Shown here: one piece after another, positions 9,055 through 18,324 of the stretch | Numbering within the stretch: the first letter of the stretch is position 1 | Layout of the letters: every line of letters begins with the position of its first letter | From: Gammaproteobacteria bacterium | Lineage (GTDB): Bacteria > Pseudomonadota > Gammaproteobacteria > Steroidobacterales > Steroidobacteraceae | Assembly (NCBI GenBank): GCA_028293745.1 | Contig: JAQGOF010000026.1 | Span: forward strand, 1-43,619 | Direction: 5' to 3' | Length of the DNA stretch: 43,619 nt | Made by a program: the position numbers and the translations under genes | The notes under the pieces: model-generated | Told to the model about the DNA's origin: nothing | The model's database searches: none | The model's input: only the letters and a program-made list of their open reading frames with translations

Positions 9055-9828
9055 TCAGCCCGGGTTATGACTGAGCTCGGCAAGCGCACGAGCCTGATCC
9101 GAGCCGGGAAAGTCCAGGCGCAGCTTGCGCGCGAACTTCTCTTCCGCCAGCCGGTCACCCTGCTTGCGGGTGATCCGAGCCCCGAGCAGCAACAGGTCCG
9201 GCGTCGCCTCGAACGATGCAATGAATCGATCGATACCGTCTCGGGCTTCCTGTACTTCGCCGCGCTGAAAGTCGAGATCCGCGAGCTGGTACGCGGCCTC
9301 TGCAAAGTTGGGCCTGACTTGCAACGCCCGCTGGAAGCTCAGCGCGGCCTGCGTATCGCGCTTCGCGCCGCGCAGACACACGCCTGCGTTGGTGTACGCG
9401 GCTTCGGGAGTGCGGTACAGCGCATTGTGTGCTGCTTCTTCGAAGCTCCTGACGCCCTCATCCGTGCGCCCGGTTCGACACAGATAAACTGCGTAGTTGT
9501 TGAGAACCTCCGGACTGCGCGGTCCGAGATTCAACGCCGTCTTGAATTCCTTGTCAGCCTGATCGGGATGGCCCAAACGGTCCTGCAGCATCGCCATTGC
9601 GCTGTGCACGTTCGGGTCATACGGATTCTCGACCACTGCCCGGTCGAGCTTCTCCTTGGCCAGCCCGAGATCGCCCTGGTTCAGATAGGCCATGCCCAGC
9701 TGCATGTTGTAGTTGGACGCATCGCCTTTTTTCTTGGCGTTGTTACTCGTCGATGAGCACGCGGCCAGGGCGAGCGCTGCCACGCCGGTCAGCAGAAGCG
9801 GTACGACCCGTGCGACGCGCGCTGTCAT
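9055..9828 (-). CDS. pilW: Type IV pilus secretin pilotin, TPR lipoprotein (PilF/PilW)
   Basis: The start at 9828 overlaps the rlmN stop in an ATGA arrangement and gives a lipoprotein signal with lipobox LAAC. The remaining 257-residue product is made of tetratricopeptide repeats (for example [20 protein letters not shown] and [17 protein letters not shown]), as in PilF/PilW, which helps secretin multimers form in the outer membrane. The gene is in its classical place between rlmN and rodZ. No pilus genes are in the window, so the pilus role comes from family and synteny. Confidence 0.9.
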   Translation of the reverse strand: MTARVARVVPLLLTGVAALALAACSSTSNNAKKKGDASNYNMQLGMAYLNQGDLGLAKEKLDRAVVENPYDPNVHSAMAMLQDRLGHPDQADKEFKTALNLGPRSPEVLNNYAVYLCRTGRTDEGVRSFEEAAHNALYRTPEAAYTNAGVCLRGAKRDTQAALSFQRALQVRPNFAEAAYQLADLDFQRGEVQEARDGIDRFIASFEATPDLLLLGARITRKQGDRLAEEKFARKLRLDFPGSDQARALAELSHNPG

Positions 9829-10949
9829 GATTGAACCGCCAGGCCGAAGACCTTGTTGCCGAGCCGTGCCGTAGTTCGATCGATCACGCGGCCCGCAAGC
9901 TGGCCACACGCCGCGTCAATGTCATCGCCGCGTGTGCGGCGCACGGTCGCGAGCACACCGCGCTGGATGAGCTCATCCCGGAATCGCTGGATCACCGGCA
10001 ACGGCGAACGCTTGTAGCGTGTTCCGGGGAAAGGGTTGAAGGGAATCAGGTTGACCTTCGCAGGGTGCCCCCTCAGCAGCTGGGCGAGCGCCCGGGCCTG
10101 GGCCGGCGAGTCGTTGACGCCGTCCAACATGACGTATTCGAACGTCACGCTGCGGCCATTCTGCTCGTCGATATAATGCCAGCACGCCTCGAGCAGCTCG
10201 GCAATCGGATGCTTGCGGTTGATCGGCACGAGCTCGTTGCGCAGCTCGTCGTCCGGCGCGTGCAGCGACACGGCAAGCGCAACGTTGGTTTCCTCGGCCA
10301 GCTTGTAGATCTGGGGCACCAGGCCCGAAGTCGACAGTGTTACGCGGCGGCGTGACAGGTCGAACCCGTAGTCATCCAGAAGGATGCGCAACGCCGGCAC
10401 CACGTTGCGAAAATTGGCCAGGGGCTCGCCCATGCCCATCAACACAACGTTGGTGACGATGCGGTGATCGCCCACCGGCTGCCTGGATTCGCCGAATTCG
10501 GCCAGCTCGCGCTTGGCGAGCCAGACCTGCCCGACTATCTCGGCAGTCGTCAGGTTACGGTTGAAACCCTGCTGCGCCGTCGAGCAGAAGGAGCAGTCCA
10601 AGGCGCATCCGACCTGTGAAGAGATGCACAACGTCCCCCGATCGGGCTCGGGGATGAACACCATTTCGAACGCCTGCGAAGAATCGGCGCGCAACACCCA
10701 CTTGCACGTGCCGTCGGCCGACTTATGCAGGCTGACGATCTCAGGGGTACGGATTGCCGCGCGCTCAGCGAGCTGCGCGCGGAAATCCCTGGCCAGGTCC
10801 GTCATGCTCTCGAACGAGCCCTGACCGCGCTTGTACATCCAGTTCATGAGTTGACGAGCGCGAAAAGGCTTGCTGCCCAACTGAGCGACGAACGCTTCGA
10901 GCTCGGGACGCGCAAGTCCCAGGAGGTTGGTTTGGGCAGGTGAGTTCAT
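9825..10949 (-). CDS. rlmN: 23S rRNA A2503 / tRNA A37 C2-methyltransferase RlmN
   Basis: This radical-SAM enzyme methylates C2 of adenosine 2503 in 23S rRNA and A37 in some tRNAs. The sequence contains the cluster motif CALDCSFC (CxxxCxxC), the SAM-binding GMGEPL motif and, near the C-terminus, the mechanistic cysteine in DIDAACGQL. The ATG at 10949 ([20 protein letters not shown]) is chosen over an upstream start at 11078 that would overlap ndk. It is preceded by ndk by 19 bp and overlaps pilW by 4 bp. Confidence 0.96.
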   Translation of the reverse strand: MNSPAQTNLLGLARPELEAFVAQLGSKPFRARQLMNWMYKRGQGSFESMTDLARDFRAQLAERAAIRTPEIVSLHKSADGTCKWVLRADSSQAFEMVFIPEPDRGTLCISSQVGCALDCSFCSTAQQGFNRNLTTAEIVGQVWLAKRELAEFGESRQPVGDHRIVTNVVLMGMGEPLANFRNVVPALRILLDDYGFDLSRRRVTLSTSGLVPQIYKLAEETNVALAVSLHAPDDELRNELVPINRKHPIAELLEACWHYIDEQNGRSVTFEYVMLDGVNDSPAQARALAQLLRGHPAKVNLIPFNPFPGTRYKRSPLPVIQRFRDELIQRGVLATVRRTRGDDIDAACGQLAGRVIDRTTARLGNKVFGLAVQS

Positions 10950-10968
10950 GAGAGGTCTGCGCGTACGG

Positions 10969-11397
10969 TCAGCCGCGCGGATGCAACTCCGTGGTACGGA
11001 AGAAGTAGGCGATCTCGACTGCGGCCGTTTCCGGCGCATCGGACCCATGCACGACGTTCTGCTCGATGCTGAGCGCATGATCGGCCCGGATCGTGCCCGG
11101 CGCGGCCTTCTTCGGGTCAGTGGCGCCCATGATCTCGCGGTTCTTCGCGATGGCGCTCTCGCCTTCGAGAACCTGCACGACCACCGGACCGGAAGTCATG
11201 TACTTCACGAGGTCCTTGAAGAACGGGCGCTCGCGGTGAACGGCGTAGAAGCCCTCGGCTTCCCGCTGCGACAGATGCAACATCCGCGCGGCTATGATGG
11301 ACAGGCCGGCCTTCTCGAAGCGGCGATAAACCTCGCCAATGAGATTGCGGCTGACGCCGTCCGGCTTGACGATGGACAGGGTGCGCTCGAGCGCCAT
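10969..11397 (-). CDS. ndk: Nucleoside diphosphate kinase
   Basis: The enzyme transfers the gamma phosphate from ATP to other nucleoside diphosphates through a phosphohistidine. The length, 142 residues, is typical. The N-terminus [15 protein letters not shown] and the active-site motif [12 protein letters not shown] with its catalytic His are present. A ribosome-binding site (AAAGGATC) precedes the ATG at 11397. It is likely the first gene of the ndk-rlmN-pilW-rodZ-hisS unit. Confidence 0.97.
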   Translation of the reverse strand: MALERTLSIVKPDGVSRNLIGEVYRRFEKAGLSIIAARMLHLSQREAEGFYAVHRERPFFKDLVKYMTSGPVVVQVLEGESAIAKNREIMGATDPKKAAPGTIRADHALSIEQNVVHGSDAPETAAVEIAYFFRTTELHPRG

Positions 11398-11469
11398 TCG
11401 CTTTGATCCTTTCTAGCAAAAACTATGGGGGACGTTTGCAGCCGACCAGACTGCGAACGATAGCCGCGT

Positions 11470-11499
11470 AGTTTACCTTGGAGCGAGCGCTTGGGGCAA
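11470..11499 (-). promoter_or_regulatory. Probable ndk promoter
   Basis: On the minus strand TTGCCC (11494-11499) and TAAACT (11470-11475) are separated by 18 bp, about 70 bp before the ndk start. Just upstream (11523-11543) is a 7-bp inverted repeat, TACGGAA/TTCCGTA, with a 7-nt loop and no T-tract. Confidence 0.45.
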
Positions 11500-11576
11500 T
11501 TTAAGCGGCGTGCACCGCTGCCTACGGAAGTACCGGTTCCGTAAGGACTTTCTTCACACTCGGTGCAGAGCTTGGC

Positions 11577-11900
11577 TTAGACCGAGAAGCTCTCCCCACA
11601 GCCGCATTCCCCCTTCACATTGGGATTGCGGAAGCGGAACGCCTCGTTCAGCCCTTGCTTCACGAAGTCCACGACCGTCCCATCGATCAGCGAAATGCTG
11701 CTGGGGTCGACGAAAACCTTCACGCCCCGGTCCTCGAACATGAGGTCGCCCGGAGGCGCTTCGTCGGCATAGTTGATCACGTACGCAAACCCGGAACACC
11801 CGGTCTTGCGCACTCCCAGGCGCAGGCCAACGCCGTGGCCCCGGGATACCAGGAACGTTTTGACACGATTGGCAGCGGATTCTGTCAGAGAGATAGCCAT
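11577..11900 (-). CDS. iscA: A-type iron-sulfur carrier protein
   Basis: The 107-residue protein matches the A-type carriers (IscA/ErpA) that deliver Fe-S clusters to apoproteins. The three conserved cysteines are visible, one in KTGCSGFAY and two in the terminal GECGCGESF, and [13 protein letters not shown] is a normal N-terminus. The IscA type is favoured over ErpA by the C-terminus and by the cysteine desulfurase 41 bp upstream. No hscA, hscB or fdx follows, so the isc operon here is incomplete. Confidence 0.92.
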   Translation of the reverse strand: MAISLTESAANRVKTFLVSRGHGVGLRLGVRKTGCSGFAYVINYADEAPPGDLMFEDRGVKVFVDPSSISLIDGTVVDFVKQGLNEAFRFRNPNVKGECGCGESFSV

Positions 11901-11941
11901 CGTTTCAGGGGATCAGTTGAGGTGGACCCATTCTACGCCCG

Positions 11942-13444
11942 TCAGGGCCAATGCCGAAGGCACGCCTGCACCGCATCTTCGACCACCAGCAAGCGACCGA
12001 GTTTTTCGGTCGGGACGCTGTGGATTTTCGCCCAATCCGCAGGCGTACCCGGCTGCAAAGCTTCGCGGCGTCGGCCCGGCAGCTGTTTCGCCATCCATTC
12101 AGCTACTGCCAGAGTATGGGGGCATCCGTACGCTTGAAAACGGGCGTCCTTCACAACCCCGTCCGCAACCAGCAAATGGAAGCGAATCCAGGTGTCTTGA
12201 CCGGGTGCACCGGCCTCCCCGCTTAAGGCTGGACGATCGGGCCAGGGAGGCGCCGCCGCATTCCACGCAGGGGATAGGGCACGCAGCCTTCGGACTTCTC
12301 GATTTACTGCAGCAATTGCCACGTCCACGTCCGCCTCGGTAGTGAATCGTCCAAGACTGAAGCGCAGCGAACTCTGGGCGAGCTGCGTATCTCGTCCGAG
12401 GGCGCGGAGCACGTACGACGGCTCAGCGGAAGCTGAGTTACAGGCTGAGCCTGTGGAAATCGCCAGCTCTCCGAGGCTTACGACAAGACTCTCCCCTTCA
12501 ACTCCCTCGACCGAGACGTTCAGTATTCCAGGGAGCCGCGGTGCGCCCTCGCCGTTCAAGTGCACCCCGCCAAGGCCCGCGATGCCGTGCCAGAGGCGAT
12601 CGCGGAGGCTCGCCAGTCGAGTAGCCTCGGCGGGCTGTAGCTCGCGCGCGAGATCACACGCTGCGCCCAACCCCACGATTTGATGCGTCGCTAACGTCCC
12701 CGGCCTCAGCCCGCGCTCCTGGCCACCTCCGAAGGTAACTGGCTGCAGCAGTGGACGGGCCGAACGGCGCAAATACAGGGCACCAGCGCCCTTAGGGCCG
12801 TAGAGCTTATGTCCCGTGAACGAGAGGACATCCACCGGTAGTTCGCGGACATCTACCGGGATCTTGCCGACAGCTTGCGCAGCATCGGTATGGAAGGCAA
12901 CCCCACGTTCACGGCACACGGCGCCGATCGCGCGAACGTCCTGCAGCACGCCAACTTCGTTGTTTGCGAACATGATCGACACCAGCACGGTATCCGGACG
13001 TAGGGCAGCGCGAACTGCGTTGGGGTCAATCCGCCCCGAATGGTCTGGCGTCAGGTAGGTCACCGAGAAGCCTTCCTTCTCTAGACGCTTGCATGGGTCA
13101 AGGACGGCCTTGTGCTCGGTGCGTGAGGTCACGAGGTGTCGCCCGCGGTCGGCATTGGCGCGCGCGATACCTAGCACTGCCAGGTTATTCGACTCGGTCG
13201 CCCCCGACGTGAAGATGATCTCGTCGGGCTCGGCTGATAGAAGAGAGGCGACTTGTGCCCTCGCACTTTCGACGCGGGCGGCCGCCTGGCGTCCGAAGCG
13301 ATGCGTGGCGGACCCGGGATTTCCAAAGTCTCCTTCGGGGCCCATGCAAGCATTCATCGCTCGCATGACAGCGGGATCCACGGGCGTTGTTGCCGCGTAA
13401 TCCAGGTAGATGACGTCAGCTTCAGGCGTCACGGTCAGTACCAC
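11942..13444 (-). CDS. Cysteine desulfurase fused to a degenerate IscU-like domain
   Basis: Residues 1 to about 385 are a PLP-dependent cysteine desulfurase of the NifS/IscS type, which releases sulfur from cysteine for Fe-S clusters. The PLP lysine is in SFTGHKLYG, the catalytic cysteine in STGSACNSAS, and substrate-site residues are in YLDYAATTP. After a linker (about 388-420), residues 420-500 resemble the scaffold IscU (RFQAYGCPHTLAVAEWM and VVEDAVQACL). Of the three IscU cluster-binding cysteines only the middle one (YGCPH) seems conserved. The other two align with Gln and Arg. The fused domain may therefore guide sulfur or partners and not hold a cluster. The 5' end overlaps the trmJ 3' end by 23 bp, suggesting coupling. 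Confidence 0.9.
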   Translation of the reverse strand: MVLTVTPEADVIYLDYAATTPVDPAVMRAMNACMGPEGDFGNPGSATHRFGRQAAARVESARAQVASLLSAEPDEIIFTSGATESNNLAVLGIARANADRGRHLVTSRTEHKAVLDPCKRLEKEGFSVTYLTPDHSGRIDPNAVRAALRPDTVLVSIMFANNEVGVLQDVRAIGAVCRERGVAFHTDAAQAVGKIPVDVRELPVDVLSFTGHKLYGPKGAGALYLRRSARPLLQPVTFGGGQERGLRPGTLATHQIVGLGAACDLARELQPAEATRLASLRDRLWHGIAGLGGVHLNGEGAPRLPGILNVSVEGVEGESLVVSLGELAISTGSACNSASAEPSYVLRALGRDTQLAQSSLRFSLGRFTTEADVDVAIAAVNREVRRLRALSPAWNAAAPPWPDRPALSGEAGAPGQDTWIRFHLLVADGVVKDARFQAYGCPHTLAVAEWMAKQLPGRRREALQPGTPADWAKIHSVPTEKLGRLLVVEDAVQACLRHWP

Positions 13445-14168
13445 CGGCTCGGCGGCGGCGGTTCTGCATCGCCGTTAGCAGCCCACGCAGAATATTCACC
13501 TCGTTCTGATCCAGCTCGGCGCGCTGCAGAAATCGCCGGATGCGCGCCATGAGATTGGTACCGCTCTGAGTGCGATCGCGGAAATCGACCTCCTCCATCA
13601 CCTCTGCGAGGTGGACGTAGAGTCGATCCATGTCTTCAGGCGTAGCCAATGGCACGTCTGTCGGCAGCGGCACCACTTTGGCCCCGCGAGCGCGAAATAG
13701 TTCATACGCAACAAGCTGCACAGCCATAGCCAAATTCAACGAAAGATAGGCCTCGTTCGCCGGGATGCGGATCAGCACGTGAGCAGCTTCCAGATCATCA
13801 TTCGTAAGGCCGGTACGCTCCGCCCCGAACAGTACGGCAGCAGGTGCGCGACGTGCCTCACTGACGATGCGTTCGGCCGCATCGCGCACATCGGCAACGC
13901 GGAAATTCTGGTCGCGATCGCGCGAAGTCGTCGCAGCCACAAAACCGCATCCCGCGAGGGCTTCCGCAACGGAGTCAACTACTCGGGCGCGCTCGAGAAT
14001 GTCATCCGCGCCCGATGCACGTGCAGTGGCTTCGCTATGGGGAAACTGCTTGGGTCGCACGAGCACGAGATCCTCCAGCGCCATGTTCTTCATGGCACGC
14101 GCCACCGCTCCGATATTTCCCGGATGCGAAGGCTCGACGAGCACGATGCGAATGTTGGGCGACATCAA
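13422..14168 (-). CDS. trmJ: tRNA (cytidine/uridine-2'-O-)-methyltransferase TrmJ
   Basis: A SPOUT-fold methyltransferase modifying position 32 of tRNAs. The 248-residue sequence shows RIVLVEPSHPGNIGAVARAMKNM at the N-terminus and the knot motifs LFGAERTGLTNDDL and IPANEAYLSLNLAMAVQ. A helical C-terminal extension follows, as in TrmJ. It is divergent from suhB, 74 bp apart, the same arrangement as the suhB-trmJ-isc region of E. coli. The stop overlaps the start of the cysteine desulfurase. No iscR regulator is present between them. Confidence 0.94.
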   Translation of the reverse strand: MMSPNIRIVLVEPSHPGNIGAVARAMKNMALEDLVLVRPKQFPHSEATARASGADDILERARVVDSVAEALAGCGFVAATTSRDRDQNFRVADVRDAAERIVSEARRAPAAVLFGAERTGLTNDDLEAAHVLIRIPANEAYLSLNLAMAVQLVAYELFRARGAKVVPLPTDVPLATPEDMDRLYVHLAEVMEEVDFRDRTQSGTNLMARIRRFLQRAELDQNEVNILRGLLTAMQNRRRRAGGTDRDA

Positions 14169-14242
14169 TCTGTTACGATTCGTTGATTGGTTTCCGCCGG
14201 GCCGTGCGCGCGAGCGGAGACGCTACGTGAGCTTATTTTACT

Positions 14243-15043
14243 GTGCATGCGCTCGTAAATATTGCCGTCCGGGCCGCCCGCGCCGCCGGCGAAGTCATCA
14301 TCCGCAGCCTCAATCGCCTCGAGTCCCTGACGATCACATCCAAGGGGCGCAACGACTTCGTCAGCGAAGTCGATCATGCGGCCGAGGCCGAGATCATCAA
14401 GCTCATCCGGAAGAACTATCCGAGCCATGCTTTCCTGGCCGAAGAGAGCGGGCGCACGGGCGACAGCGATACGGTCTGGATCATCGATCCGCTCGATGGC
14501 ACCACGAACTTCCTGCACGGCTTCCCCACGTTCTCAGTATCCATTGCCTGTCAGGTCAGGGGTAAGCTCGAACATGGGGTCGTATATGACCCTATCAGCC
14601 AGGAGATTTTTTCCGCGTCCCGCGGCGGCGGCGCTCACCTGGACAATCGCCGCATTCGTGTCAGTAAACAGCGCGGCCTGGAAGGCGCTCTCATCGGCAC
14701 GGGTTTCCCGTACCGCGCGAATGCAAAGTACATGGACTCTTATCTGGCGATGCTCAGAGCGGTGATGGAAAACACAGCAGGTGTACGCCGTCCTGGCTCC
14801 GCGGCGCTCGACATGGCTTATGTCGCAGCGGGCCGTACCGACGGGTTCTGGGAGATCGGCTTAAGTCCCTGGGACACAGCCGCCGGAACGCTGCTCATTC
14901 AGGAAGCAGGCGGTCTCATCGGAACACTCACGGGCGGCGAGTACACGCAGGGAGGCAATGTGCTGGCGGGCTCACCCAAGGTTTACGCAGCGTTGCTGGA
15001 GTTGCTGGCCCCCCACGTTCCGGAGCAGTTGCGCGAAGGCTGA
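14243..15043 (+). CDS. suhB: Inositol-1-monophosphatase family protein SuhB
   Basis: A magnesium-dependent phosphatase fold. In E. coli SuhB also binds RNA polymerase and takes part in rRNA transcription complexes. The 266-residue product carries the metal-binding motifs AEES, WIIDPLDGTTNFLHGFP and SPWDTAAGTLL. The GTG at 14243 gives MHALVNIAVRAARAAGEVI, which aligns with the normal SuhB start. An ATG at 14247 is out of frame. It is divergent from trmJ. Confidence 0.95.
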   Translation: MHALVNIAVRAARAAGEVIIRSLNRLESLTITSKGRNDFVSEVDHAAEAEIIKLIRKNYPSHAFLAEESGRTGDSDTVWIIDPLDGTTNFLHGFPTFSVSIACQVRGKLEHGVVYDPISQEIFSASRGGGAHLDNRRIRVSKQRGLEGALIGTGFPYRANAKYMDSYLAMLRAVMENTAGVRRPGSAALDMAYVAAGRTDGFWEIGLSPWDTAAGTLLIQEAGGLIGTLTGGEYTQGGNVLAGSPKVYAALLELLAPHVPEQLREG

Positions 15044-15089
15044 AGTTCCTCCACAGTCCGGCAAAGATTTTTCGGGGGTTTACAGGTTA

Positions 15090-16568
15090 ATGGCCAATCA
15101 GCTTTTTGCGACCAAGACCGTCGCCGATCTTCATTTGGATGACTCCTCGGGCCCGCAGCTCAAGCGGGCACTCTCAGCAACCGCACTCACCGCCCTCGGC
15201 ATCGGGGGCATCATCGGCACGGGTATTTTCGTGCTCACCGGCACTGCCGCGGCAAACCACGCGGGACCCGCGCTGGCCCTGGCATTCATCATCGCAGGCA
15301 TCGGATGCACGCTCGCGGGCCTCTGCTACGCCGAGTTCGCAGCGATGATTCCGGTCTCGGGAAGCGCCTATTCCTACTCCTACGCAACCCTTGGCGAAGG
15401 CGTTGCATGGTTCATCGGCTGGAACCTCGTCCTGGAGTACCTCTTTGCTGTTGCTACGGTGTCGGTTGGATGGTCGGGCTACCTGGTCAGCCTGCTCGAC
15501 CAGTTCGGAATGCATCTGCCAACCGCGCTCTCGAGCGCGCCTTTTGCGAAAGGCCCGGGCGACTTCGACATCGTCCGGACCGGCGCCATCATCAACCTTC
15601 CTGCGATCGCCATCGTGGCCGCACTGACATACATCTGCTACGTCGGAATCCGGCAAACCTCGGCCTTCAACACCGTGATCGTCGCGATCAAGGTCACGGT
15701 TGTGTTGCTGTTCATTTTCCTCGGTGTCAGTCACATCAATCCCGCCAACTGGCACCCGTTCATCCCGGCGAACGAGGGCCCCGGCAAGTTTGGATGGAGC
15801 GGCATCATGGCCGCCGCGGGCGTCATCTTCTTTGCCTACATCGGCTTCGATGCCATTTCGACGGCCGCGCAGGAAACCAAGAACCCGCAGCGCGCCATGC
15901 CCATCGGCATCCTGTCGAGCCTGGTGATCTGCACCATCCTCTACGTGGTGGTGGCGATCATCCTTACCGGCATGGTCAATTACAGAGAGCTCGATGTGTC
16001 GGCCCCGGTCGCACTGGCCCTCGACAAGTATCCGGACCTCCACTGGCTCGGACTGCCCGTGAAGCTCGGCGCGCTTGCCGGCATGACCTCGGTCATGCTC
16101 GTCATGACACTCGCCCAGGCTCGCATCTTCCTGGCAATGGCCCGCGACGGACTGATCTGGAAGCCCTTCGGCAAAGTCCATCCAACCCATCAGACCCCCA
16201 GCTTCGGCACCGTGTTTACCGGAGTTGTAGCGGCGATCGTGGGCGGACTCCTCCCGGTCGGTATTCTCGGCGAGCTCGTGTCGATCGGCACATTGATGGC
16301 CTTTGTGACGGTGTGCATCGGAGTTCTGGTGCTGCGCATCACACGGCCTGAGCTCGAGCGGCCCTTCCGCACACCTGCACCGTGGTTTACGTGCATCGCC
16401 GGAGCCATCATCTGCGGGTTGATGATGGTGTCCCTCGGGATCGGAACCTGGGCGCGCCTGGTCGTCTGGACCATCATCGGCGCGGTTATCTACGCGTTCT
16501 ACGGTTACAAGCACAGCCGCCTGCATGGCACCAACGGCTCCGCGCGGCCGGTGAGCGCCACCCGTTGA
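15090..16568 (+). CDS. APC-superfamily amino acid permease
   Basis: A 492-residue inner-membrane transporter with about 12 hydrophobic segments. The first helix has the APC glycine motif GIGGIIGTGIFVLTG, and later helices include FFAYIGFDAISTAAQE, typical of the cationic amino acid transporter/YfnA-like branch. The ATG at 15090 is chosen. A longer frame from 14958 overlaps the 3' end of suhB and reads unlike protein. It follows suhB by 46 bp and ends tail to tail with terC. The substrate cannot be deduced. Confidence 0.92.
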   Translation: MANQLFATKTVADLHLDDSSGPQLKRALSATALTALGIGGIIGTGIFVLTGTAAANHAGPALALAFIIAGIGCTLAGLCYAEFAAMIPVSGSAYSYSYATLGEGVAWFIGWNLVLEYLFAVATVSVGWSGYLVSLLDQFGMHLPTALSSAPFAKGPGDFDIVRTGAIINLPAIAIVAALTYICYVGIRQTSAFNTVIVAIKVTVVLLFIFLGVSHINPANWHPFIPANEGPGKFGWSGIMAAAGVIFFAYIGFDAISTAAQETKNPQRAMPIGILSSLVICTILYVVVAIILTGMVNYRELDVSAPVALALDKYPDLHWLGLPVKLGALAGMTSVMLVMTLAQARIFLAMARDGLIWKPFGKVHPTHQTPSFGTVFTGVVAAIVGGLLPVGILGELVSIGTLMAFVTVCIGVLVLRITRPELERPFRTPAPWFTCIAGAIICGLMMVSLGIGTWARLVVWTIIGAVIYAFYGYKHSRLHGTNGSARPVSATR

Positions 16569-16583
16569 GGTAAGTCAGGTCAG

Positions 16584-16598
16584 CCGCCGTGCCGGCGG
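16584..16598. terminator. GC-rich hairpin between convergent permease and terC genes
   Basis: CCGCC (16584-16588) pairs with GGCGG (16594-16598) around a 5-nt loop. Flanking bases can extend the stem with a bulge. There is no T-tract, so this is only a possible termination or pause element. Confidence 0.3.
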
Positions 16599-16600
16599 GG

Positions 16601-17350
16601 CTAACCGCCAGCTTCCTCGTCGTCCCGCTTCCCGGAATCCAGCAATCGGCGCAGTCGGATGTTGATCATCTCGACTGCGACCGAGAACGCCATCGCGAAG
16701 TACAGATATCCCTTCGGGATATCAAAGTGCACGGCTTCGGCCACCAGCGCGAGGCCGATGAGAATCAGGAACGAGAGTGCCAGGACTTTGATGGTCGGGT
16801 GACGCTCGATGAACGCGCTGACCGCGCGCGACACCCACATCATCACCATGATTGCCGCGACGATTGCGGCGATCATGATCGGCAGGTCCTTCGCAAGGCC
16901 TACGGCCGTGAATACTGAATCGAGTGAGAAGACGATGTCGATGACGGCGATCTGTACCACCGTCATGACGAAGCCCGCATAGACTTTCGTCGTCTGGCTG
17001 GCGCTCTTCGCAGCCCCCTCCAACGCCTGGTGGATCTCCAACACACTCTTCCCGAGCAGGAAGAGTCCGCCGATGAACAGAATGATGTCACGCCCCGTCA
17101 CTGCCTGCGTGCCAACATGAAACCAGGGCGTCGTGAGCCTCGTCAGCCACACGATCGAATACAACAGCGCGATGCGCGTGAGCATCGCCAGCGTCAACCC
17201 GGTGAGGCGTGCCGTCTCCTGCCGGGCCGGGGGCAGCCGTCCGACCAGGATAGCGATGAAGATCAGATTGTCGATGCCGAGAATGATCTCCAGCGTCGAC
17301 AGCGTTATGAACGCCAACCAGACTTGCGGATCGGCGAGGAGTTCGAGCAT
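16601..17350 (-). CDS. TerC-family integral membrane protein
   Basis: The 249-residue protein has about seven membrane helices and the paired acidic motifs of the TerC family, LGIDN in the first helix region and FSLDSVFTAVG in the middle. TerC proteins are associated with tellurite resistance or with metal (manganese) export. The motif set here is that of the YgdQ/YoaE-like branch, for which the substrate is unsure. It lies 15 bp after secF on the same strand, so it may be read through from the sec operon. Confidence 0.88.
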   Translation of the reverse strand: MLELLADPQVWLAFITLSTLEIILGIDNLIFIAILVGRLPPARQETARLTGLTLAMLTRIALLYSIVWLTRLTTPWFHVGTQAVTGRDIILFIGGLFLLGKSVLEIHQALEGAAKSASQTTKVYAGFVMTVVQIAVIDIVFSLDSVFTAVGLAKDLPIMIAAIVAAIMVMMWVSRAVSAFIERHPTIKVLALSFLILIGLALVAEAVHFDIPKGYLYFAMAFSVAVEMINIRLRRLLDSGKRDDEEAGG

Positions 17351-17365
17351 GGGCCGCGGGCGCGC

Positions 17366-18301
17366 CTATGGCAGGTGGTCGAGAGCGGCCTTCTTTTCGC
17401 TCGGGAAGACGTGCTCCGCAGTCAACCCGCAGTCGAGCGCAATGGCACTCGAAATGTAGATGGAGGAGTACGTACCGGCGATGATGCCGATCATCAGCGC
17501 CTCCGAGAATCCCCGCAGCACCGGCCCGCCCAGGAACAGCAGCGCAACCACTACGATCGAAGTCACGACTTTCGTCATGATCGTGCGCGACAGGGTCTGG
17601 TTGATCGACTGATCGAGTACGACATCGGGCGGCAGCCGCCGATTCGTCGCGAGCCGCTCGCGGATCCGGTCAAACACCACGACAGTATCGTTCAGCGAGT
17701 AGCCGATGACCGCGAGGATAGCCGCGACGACGGCCAGGTCGAACGGAGTCTGGGTGATCGAGAAGATACCGAGCACCAGGATCGGGTCGTGGATGACGGC
17801 AAGAATTGCGCCCAGGGACAAACGCCAGGTATGAAACCGGAATGCGATGTAGATGCCGATCAGGAGCAACGTGAAGGCCAGCGCCCAGGTGGCGCTCGTT
17901 TTCAACTCGCTACCGACCTGCGGACCCACGATGTCCAGCTGCTGAACCTGCGCACTCGGGTCAACGGACTGCAGCACCGACTCGAGCTTCGCCCGGATCG
18001 CCGTGGGATTCTGAGTTGGATCGGGCGGCAGGCGAATGGCCACATCGCGCGAGGAGCCGAAGCTTTGCACCTGCGGGTCCTTGAAGCCCGCCGCAATCAA
18101 CCTGGCACGCACGGCATCGACGTTGGCAGTCTGCGAGAAAGTCGCCGTCGCGCTGATACCGCCTGTGAAGTCGATACCCAGGTTCAGGCCGCGGGTGGCG
18201 AACGAGACTACGGACCCGATCATCAGGATGGCCGACAAGGTGTACCACACCTTGCGGGTAGCCATGAACGGGAAGTTGGTCTGCTTCTTGAAAAATTCCA
18301 C
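17366..18301 (-). CDS. secF: Protein translocase subunit SecF
   Basis: SecF works with SecD and YajC at SecYEG, using the proton gradient to help pull proteins into the periplasm. The GTG at 18301 gives an N-terminus reading VEFFKKQTNFPFMATRK, with AGGAAGG as a good ribosome-binding site just upstream, and a 311-residue protein of normal length. A longer frame from 18475 overlaps secD and is rejected. The motifs GLNLGIDFTGG and GYSLNDTVVVFDRIRE are characteristic. It begins 23 bp after the secD stop. Confidence 0.96.
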   Translation of the reverse strand: MEFFKKQTNFPFMATRKVWYTLSAILMIGSVVSFATRGLNLGIDFTGGISATATFSQTANVDAVRARLIAAGFKDPQVQSFGSSRDVAIRLPPDPTQNPTAIRAKLESVLQSVDPSAQVQQLDIVGPQVGSELKTSATWALAFTLLLIGIYIAFRFHTWRLSLGAILAVIHDPILVLGIFSITQTPFDLAVVAAILAVIGYSLNDTVVVFDRIRERLATNRRLPPDVVLDQSINQTLSRTIMTKVVTSIVVVALLFLGGPVLRGFSEALMIGIIAGTYSSIYISSAIALDCGLTAEHVFPSEKKAALDHLP

Positions 18302-18324
18302 GCGCCTTCCTCGAAAATCTTCAG

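Noticed and set aside
11523..11543. 7-bp inverted repeat as intrinsic terminator of iscA
   Set aside because: The stem is followed by a purine-rich sequence on the minus strand, with no T-tract.
15174..16526. Long minus-strand open frame of 450 codons
   Set aside because: It is antisense to the amino-acid permease, its translation is rich in His, Asp, Glu and Arg without any family motif, and the plus strand has a clear transporter.
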